DNA of 10,192 nucleotides, taken from positions 1 to 10,192 of the forward strand of contig JBGPYM010000102.1 in the NCBI GenBank assembly GCA_041493205.1, in the 5' to 3' direction. The notes beneath the pieces were generated by a model, which had not been told where the DNA came from, made no database searches, and was given only the letters and a program-made list of their open reading frames with translations. This DNA comes from JBGPYM01 sp041493205. Lineage in GTDB: Bacteria; Bacteroidota; Ignavibacteria; UBA10030; UBA6906. The position numbers and the translations under genes are program-made. Shown here in pieces: positions 6,625-10,192 of the stretch (its first letter is position 1; every line of letters begins with the position of its first letter).

Positions 6625-7757
6625 TGTTTCTTCCACATCCCCCAGACGACAAGATACATGAACACGATGAAGCTGATGGCAAACATCGTGGAGGCGTTCA
6701 CGGGACTGAAATACGGTACGAACCAAGCGTTGTACATATGCCCCTTCAGGGTGGTTTCGACCCCGTCCGCTCCCGCCCATTTGATCAGCGTCAGGAGCCG
6801 GCCCACAAGTCCCGAGAGTACGAACACCGCGATCGCGTTCATGCCGTAGATGACAAACGGCAGGGACCATCGCGCGTGTCTTTTGACGTCGATGAGCCAG
6901 TAGCAGATGGCAAAGCAGACCAGCGCCCAGCCTGCCATGAAGATGCTGTAGGAGCTCGTCCAGAGATTCTTGTTGATGGGGAGCCAGATATCCATGATGG
7001 CGCCGGCCAGGAGGAGGAAATTGCCTGCGACGAACATCCAGGATGTCTTTTCCTCCTGCGACCGGTTCGTTCTCAGCCAATGCCCGGTCAGAATCCCGAG
7101 GAGCGTCGTGGCAACTGCGCCGAGCGTGCTCGGAATTCCCTCCGGGTCAAAGCCGGGTGCAGGGGCGCCCGACCACGTGTGCCCCGCCAGAATGTTTGAA
7201 TCAACGTACCAGCAGAGGTTCCCGGTCGGTTCCAGATGACCCGCGCCATAGCCCGGAACGGGTATCAGCAGCAGCGCGCACCCGTAGAAGAGGAGCAAGA
7301 CCGCGGTCCACCAGATCTGCGCGCGCACACCGGTGTAGAGGAAAATCATGCTTGCGACAAGGTAGCAGACGGCGATGCGCTGGAGGACCCCCGGTATCCG
7401 CCAGGAGGCGAAGGAAAAATGGTGATCGAACATGAGACCGAAGGGGAATCCCGAAAGAAAGAGCCCGAGGCCGAAAATAATTGCGGCGCGGCGGACGACG
7501 TGCTTCATGAGCGCCCCGCTCGATTCGCCCCGGTCTTTGCGTTTCTGGAACGAAAGCGTCATGGCAACGCCGACAATCCAGAGGAAGAACGGAAATATCC
7601 AGTCGGTCATTGTCCAGCCGTTCCAGGGTGCATGCTCGAGCTGGGGGTAGATGTGCGACCACGATCCCGGGTTGTTCACCAGGATCATCGCGGCAATCGT
7701 TGCACCCCGGAAGGCATCCAGGGATTGCAGCCGGGGGGAGGAGGATGTGTCGGCCAT
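6606..7757 (-). CDS. NagX/HGSNAT-type transmembrane acyltransferase (COG4299, DUF5009-like)
   Basis: This encodes 383 residues, dominated by about ten hydrophobic segments, starting at ATG 7757-7755. The N-terminus has the family opening RLQSLDAFRGATIAAMILVN, followed by EHAPWNGWTMTDWIFPFFLW (41-60). H42 corresponds to the active-site histidine of human heparan-alpha-glucosaminide N-acetyltransferase in its HASWNG segment. GFDPEGIPSTLGAVATTLLG (202-221) is another hallmark of the bacterial family. Members move acetyl groups from cytoplasmic acetyl-CoA across the membrane to a glucosamine amino group. In bacteria the gene (nagX) often lies in GlcNAc or murein utilisation clusters. Here it follows the epimerase by ten nucleotides and overlaps the serine hydrolase gene by 19. 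A role in re-acetylating de-N-acetylated amino sugars before import and phosphorylation would fit. The acetyl-group acceptor is not shown by the sequence. Confidence 0.87.
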   Translation of the reverse strand: MADTSSSPRLQSLDAFRGATIAAMILVNNPGSWSHIYPQLEHAPWNGWTMTDWIFPFFLWIVGVAMTLSFQKRKDRGESSGALMKHVVRRAAIIFGLGLFLSGFPFGLMFDHHFSFASWRIPGVLQRIAVCYLVASMIFLYTGVRAQIWWTAVLLLFYGCALLLIPVPGYGAGHLEPTGNLCWYVDSNILAGHTWSGAPAPGFDPEGIPSTLGAVATTLLGILTGHWLRTNRSQEEKTSWMFVAGNFLLLAGAIMDIWLPINKNLWTSSYSIFMAGWALVCFAICYWLIDVKRHARWSLPFVIYGMNAIAVFVLSGLVGRLLTLIKWAGADGVETTLKGHMYNAWFVPYFSPVNASTMFAISFIVFMYLVVWGMWKKQWFIKV

Positions 7758-7767
7758 GGAGGTGCGC
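7758..7767 (-). promoter_or_regulatory. Spacer before the acetyltransferase start lacking a Shine-Dalgarno
   Basis: The ten bases between the epimerase TAG (7770-7768) and the acetyltransferase ATG read GCGCACCTCC on the coding strand. This contains the anti-Shine-Dalgarno hexamer ACCTCC rather than a ribosome binding site. The start is supported by the family N-terminus, so initiation probably relies on ribosomes finishing the epimerase. Confidence 0.4.
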
Positions 7768-8892
7768 CTAGAGTCTGGTTGCGCCGATGCCGGGAAGGCG
7801 TGTCAGCGTCACCTTGCCGTCCACGATGGTCGCGCCGGCAAAGATGTCGTTTTTGATGAGCACCGCCCCGTCGAGATCGGCATAGTCGACGAGGGGCGCG
7901 AGCTGGGAGGCGGCGGATATGGCACACGACGTTTCCGTCATGCATCCGAGCATCACTTTCATACCGAAACCCCGGGCGAGAGTGATCATCTTGAACGCCT
8001 CCCGCATGCCGGTACATTTCATGAGCTTGACGTTGATCCCGTCGAACACGCCGTACGCCTTCCGCACATCCTCGAGGCGGACGACGCTCTCGTCGCCGAT
8101 AATCGGGAGGGGGCTTTTGGAGCGTAGCCATGCAATGTCGTCGACCTGCTCCTTCGGCATCGGCTGCTCGACGATTTCGATGCCGCGCTTTGCGAGCCAC
8201 TCAATCATCGTGAGGGCGGCATTTCTGTCTTTCCACCCCTGATTGACGTCGACGCGGATCGGTTTGTCGGTGACCTCGCGAATCGTCTCGATCATCTCCT
8301 TGTCGTTTTCCCGGCCGAGCTTCACCTTCAGCACTTTGTAGATGTCGGCTTCCCTGACCTTCTGACGCACGACGTCTTTCGTGTCGATGCCGATGGTGAA
8401 CGTCGTGACAGGCGCCTTTGCGGGATCGAGCCCCCAGATCCGGTGCCACGGATACCCCATCGTTTTCCCGATCCAGTCGTGCAGCGCGATATCCACTGCG
8501 GCCTTTGCCGCGTAGTTCCCCGGCGCGAGGGCATCGACTGCTTTCAGGTTTTCCTCCAGCATGAAGGGATCGGCAAATATCCCGGGATCGACCTTTGAGA
8601 GAAATGCCTGCGCGGTGGCGTGGCTCTCGCCGAGATACGGGGGCATCGACGCCTCGCCGTAGCCAATGATGCCGTCTTTCTCCACTTCCACCATCATGAC
8701 CGGCGTCGTCGTGCGCGAGCTGGTCGCGAGCGTGAACGTGTGCTTGAGTTCGAGCGTGTAGGGGTAGAATCGAAGTTTCATATCGGTTCCCTGGTTCCTG
8801 CGCATGGCAGTATGGAGAAGGTTCGGGGTGAAGGCGAGGGCGGCGCCCGTCGCCAGCGTCTGCTTGAGGAATGATCGTCGGTCAGGGCTCAT
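7768..8892 (-). CDS. Dipeptide epimerase, L-Ala-D/L-Glu type (enolase superfamily), with Tat-like signal
   Basis: The 374-residue enzyme probably epimerises L-Ala-D-Glu from murein peptides to L-Ala-L-Glu. The start at ATG 8892-8890 is chosen because it gives MSPDRRSFLKQTLATGAALA, a twin-arginine signal (DRRSFLK) plus hydrophobic stretch. The longer in-frame start at 9006 reads the peptidase gene out of frame. The enolase-superfamily machinery is complete: K189-V-K191 (LKVKLG), Mg2+ ligands D215 (RVDVNQ), E242 (VEQP) and D267 (GDES), second catalytic lysine K289 (NVKL), and D339-L-D341 (YADLDG), the DxD typical of dipeptide epimerases. It overlaps the YkfC-like peptidase stop by 11 nt, the same pairing as ykfB-ykfC in Bacillus. 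Most characterised homologues are cytoplasmic, so the Tat signal is noteworthy; an internal start at M38 (MKLRFYPYTLEL) would give a cytoplasmic form. Other dipeptide specificities are possible. Confidence 0.88.
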   Translation of the reverse strand: MSPDRRSFLKQTLATGAALAFTPNLLHTAMRRNQGTDMKLRFYPYTLELKHTFTLATSSRTTTPVMMVEVEKDGIIGYGEASMPPYLGESHATAQAFLSKVDPGIFADPFMLEENLKAVDALAPGNYAAKAAVDIALHDWIGKTMGYPWHRIWGLDPAKAPVTTFTIGIDTKDVVRQKVREADIYKVLKVKLGRENDKEMIETIREVTDKPIRVDVNQGWKDRNAALTMIEWLAKRGIEIVEQPMPKEQVDDIAWLRSKSPLPIIGDESVVRLEDVRKAYGVFDGINVKLMKCTGMREAFKMITLARGFGMKVMLGCMTETSCAISAASQLAPLVDYADLDGAVLIKNDIFAGATIVDGKVTLTRLPGIGATRL

Positions 8893-10108
8893 TGGTCCGG
8901 TAATAGGGAATGCTGGTGAGCCGGCGAATCCCGGATTGTTCCGTTGCGCCGATGACCCTCCGTGCATGAAGGAACGACTCCGACCGAAAACCGCTGAAAT
9001 CCGCATCGGCAGGATCCAGGCTGTTCATGGTGACCTCGCCGGAGGAGTGGATGAACCGGGCTCCGCCGAGAGAAATCGCGACGTGCGTCACGCGCTCCGC
9101 TTTCTCCGCGGTTGCGCGAGCGCCAAAGAAGAGGAGATCTCCGGCGCGGAGATTGATCTGTCCTTCAGGGACATCGATCGGTTCCCCGACGGACACCTGC
9201 TGATTCGCATCGCGCGGAAGGAGGACGCCGTTCAGAAAATAGACCGTCTTCGTGAAACCGGAGCAATCCATGCCTTTCGCCGATGTACCGCCCCACAAGT
9301 ACGGAACCCCCATGAAGCGTTTTGCCGTTGCGACGACTGTTTCCGGCGTGTCGTTCGCATGCACGAGCCATGTATCAAGCGGGGCGGCATCGCTTCGCGG
9401 AAGATATCCTGTTCTCCCGTCGGGGTACTCCACCGCGAAGTGCGTCCGCTGTTCGCTCCGGAGGGCAAGGATCGAGCCTGCGACAACATCGCTGACCGGC
9501 TGGGCGTCCCCTTCTCTGGATTCACGCACCCATCCCAATGCAGACGTTACAATGACTTTCTGCCGGTCAGACCAGGTGCGGTATGTTTCCCGGTCCATCC
9601 GGACAATCTTATCGTCCGTCCAACCGAGGTAGTCGTCGGGGGTCTGAACATAGAGCCAGCCGCCGCGCTTCTTCAGAATCTTGACAGGGGTGCCGCAAAT
9701 TGCCTGCGTCCCCATCTCTGCCGCGTGGTCGGGCCTGGTACGGACGTTCGCGACGCTCAGACTCACGACGCCGTAGGTGCGCTCGCCGAGCGACGGATCG
9801 GGGAGCACGATGATGCTGTCCATGACGTCGTATGTCCCATGTTCGCGGATGATTCTGAGAAGCTCCTGTTTCAGCGACGTGCTCTGAATCTCTCCCCGGA
9901 GCGTCAGCGTGTTTCCCGCTGCCGTCCCCGTCACATCGAATACCACCGTGCGATGATCCGGTGCGAGCTTCTTCCTGGCCTCGGCAAGGAGCCCATCGGC
10001 GGCAGCCGTGCCGCGGGTGCACCCTGGGGTGAGGAGGGCGAGGGTCATGGCAGCGCCCACGATTGCTACAACGAAAAATCGCGGGATATGAACTCGAGGC
10101 CGTCGCAT
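8882..10108 (-). CDS. Exported SH3b/NlpC-P60 endopeptidase, YkfC-like gamma-D-glutamyl-diamino acid peptidase
   Basis: The 408-residue protein starts at ATG 10108-10106 behind a good ribosome binding site. Its signal peptide ends in LALLTPGC (C30). This is an imperfect lipobox, so either a lipoprotein or cleavage by signal peptidase I near AAA (36-38) is possible. Residues about 40-104 resemble a BON-like fold (VTGTAAGNTLTLRGEI then DSIIVLP). Two SH3b domains follow at about 112-172 and 184-243, and then an NlpC/P60 domain (about 254-390). The catalytic triad candidates are C282 (MDCSGF), H342 (VTHVAIS) and H354 (FIHSSG), with Y270 and W272 in VPYLWGGT. The SH3b-SH3b-NlpC order is that of YkfC, which cuts between gamma-D-Glu and the diamino acid of murein peptides with a free N-terminal L-Ala. 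The product, L-Ala-D-Glu, is the substrate of the epimerase encoded directly downstream with an 11-nt overlap. The extra BON-like part is not in the Bacillus protein as I know it. Confidence 0.9.
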   Translation of the reverse strand: MRRPRVHIPRFFVVAIVGAAMTLALLTPGCTRGTAAADGLLAEARKKLAPDHRTVVFDVTGTAAGNTLTLRGEIQSTSLKQELLRIIREHGTYDVMDSIIVLPDPSLGERTYGVVSLSVANVRTRPDHAAEMGTQAICGTPVKILKKRGGWLYVQTPDDYLGWTDDKIVRMDRETYRTWSDRQKVIVTSALGWVRESREGDAQPVSDVVAGSILALRSEQRTHFAVEYPDGRTGYLPRSDAAPLDTWLVHANDTPETVVATAKRFMGVPYLWGGTSAKGMDCSGFTKTVYFLNGVLLPRDANQQVSVGEPIDVPEGQINLRAGDLLFFGARATAEKAERVTHVAISLGGARFIHSSGEVTMNSLDPADADFSGFRSESFLHARRVIGATEQSGIRRLTSIPYYRTNEP

Positions 10109-10111
10109 CGT

Positions 10112-10117
10112 CCCCTA
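10112..10117 (-). promoter_or_regulatory. Ribosome binding site of the NlpC/P60 gene overlapping the upstream stop
   Basis: On the minus strand TAGGGG contains both the TAG stop of the preceding T9SS protein and a purine-rich Shine-Dalgarno, three nucleotides before the ATG at 10108. This indicates the two genes are cotranscribed and probably translationally linked. Confidence 0.5.
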
Positions 10118-10192
10118 CTTGATCAGCACCATGCGCTTCACGGCAGTGAATCCACCCGCCGTCATCCGGAGGAAATAGACGCCGCTGGATCG
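10115..10192 (-). CDS. C-terminal tail of a T9SS-sorted surface or secreted protein (5' part outside window)
   Basis: Reading the minus strand from the right edge in the frame ending at TAG 10117-10115 gives 25 residues: RSSGVYFLRM, TAGGFTAVKR, MVLIK. The SSGVYFLRM strand and the final basic-hydrophobic K-R-M-V-L-I-K are the last two strands of a T9SS type A sorting domain. They closely resemble the end of the amidase in this window (SSGVYFLRM and NKMMLVR). What the body of the protein does cannot be known here. Only six nucleotides separate its stop from the NlpC/P60 start, so it is probably the preceding member of the same operon. Confidence 0.75.
   Translation of the reverse strand, partial: RSSGVYFLRMTAGGFTAVKRMVLIK

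Noticed and set aside
4873..6849. 658-codon open frame on the plus strand, antisense to the serine hydrolase fusion
   Set aside because: It mirrors a well-supported gene with clear catalytic motifs, its translation is rich in R, H, V and P with no domain pattern, and such mirror frames are expected at high GC in the third codon position.
6625..7080. N-terminal extension of the serine hydrolase frame into the acetyltransferase gene
   Set aside because: These 152 codons read the acetyltransferase gene out of frame and give low-complexity R/H/G-rich sequence; the signal peptide and ribosome binding site at 6624 mark the true start.
8893..9006. Longer N-terminus of the epimerase starting at 9006
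   Set aside because: The extra 38 codons only read the end of the peptidase gene out of frame, and they would bury the Tat signal internally.
1..10192. CRISPR array, tRNA, rRNA, insertion sequence or phage genes
   Set aside because: No regular direct repeats, no cloverleaf-like segments, no transposase or integrase motifs and no room between the packed genes.

Overview
The window looks like chromosomal DNA from a GC-rich, diderm member of the FCB superphylum, most plausibly an Ignavibacteria-type Bacteroidota/Chlorobiota relative. The main reason is the end of the 838-residue amidase: a YPNPFNPST segment, a VYDLLGR strand, SSGVYFLRM and a final KMMLVR, the usual layout of a type IX secretion (T9SS) type A sorting domain in that group. 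A second protein, entering from the right edge, ends in the same way. Sec, Tat and probable lipoprotein signals are also present. The exact phylum is an inference.

All genes lie on the minus strand, so the transcriptional order runs from high to low coordinates. In that order: the tail of a T9SS-sorted protein (10192-10115); an SH3b/NlpC-P60 endopeptidase resembling YkfC (10108-8882); a dipeptide epimerase of the enolase superfamily with an apparent Tat signal (8892-7768); a polytopic NagX/HGSNAT-type acetyltransferase (7757-6606); a 575-residue fusion of a class A beta-lactamase-like serine hydrolase with an alpha/beta-hydrolase-like domain (6624-4897); an exported PD40/TolB-like beta-propeller (4808-3885); a multidomain N-acetylmuramoyl-L-alanine amidase (3888-1372); a small exported membrane protein resembling DUF5683 (1375-860); and a BadF/BadG-type sugar kinase (758 to beyond base 1). 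Spacing is very tight: a 6-nt gap, an 11-nt overlap, a 10-nt gap, a 19-nt overlap, GTGA and ATGA 4-nt overlaps. Only two gaps (88 and 101 nt) could hold internal promoters. There are no RNA genes, CRISPR arrays, insertion sequences or long repeats that I can see.

Taken together the genes read as a cell-wall (murein) scavenging or recycling cluster. The amidase would cut peptide from MurNAc, the YkfC-like enzyme would cut after gamma-D-Glu to release L-Ala-D-Glu, the epimerase would convert L-Ala-D-Glu to L-Ala-L-Glu, and the acetyltransferase and BadF-type kinase would handle the amino sugars. The roles of the serine-hydrolase fusion, the propeller and the DUF5683-like protein are not known. 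The unusual aspects are that most of the peptide-processing steps carry export signals, and that the serine-hydrolase/alpha-beta-hydrolase fusion and the T9SS-addressed amidase sit in the same tightly packed set. Many long ORFs occur antisense or out of frame because of the GC-rich third codon positions; they were rejected.
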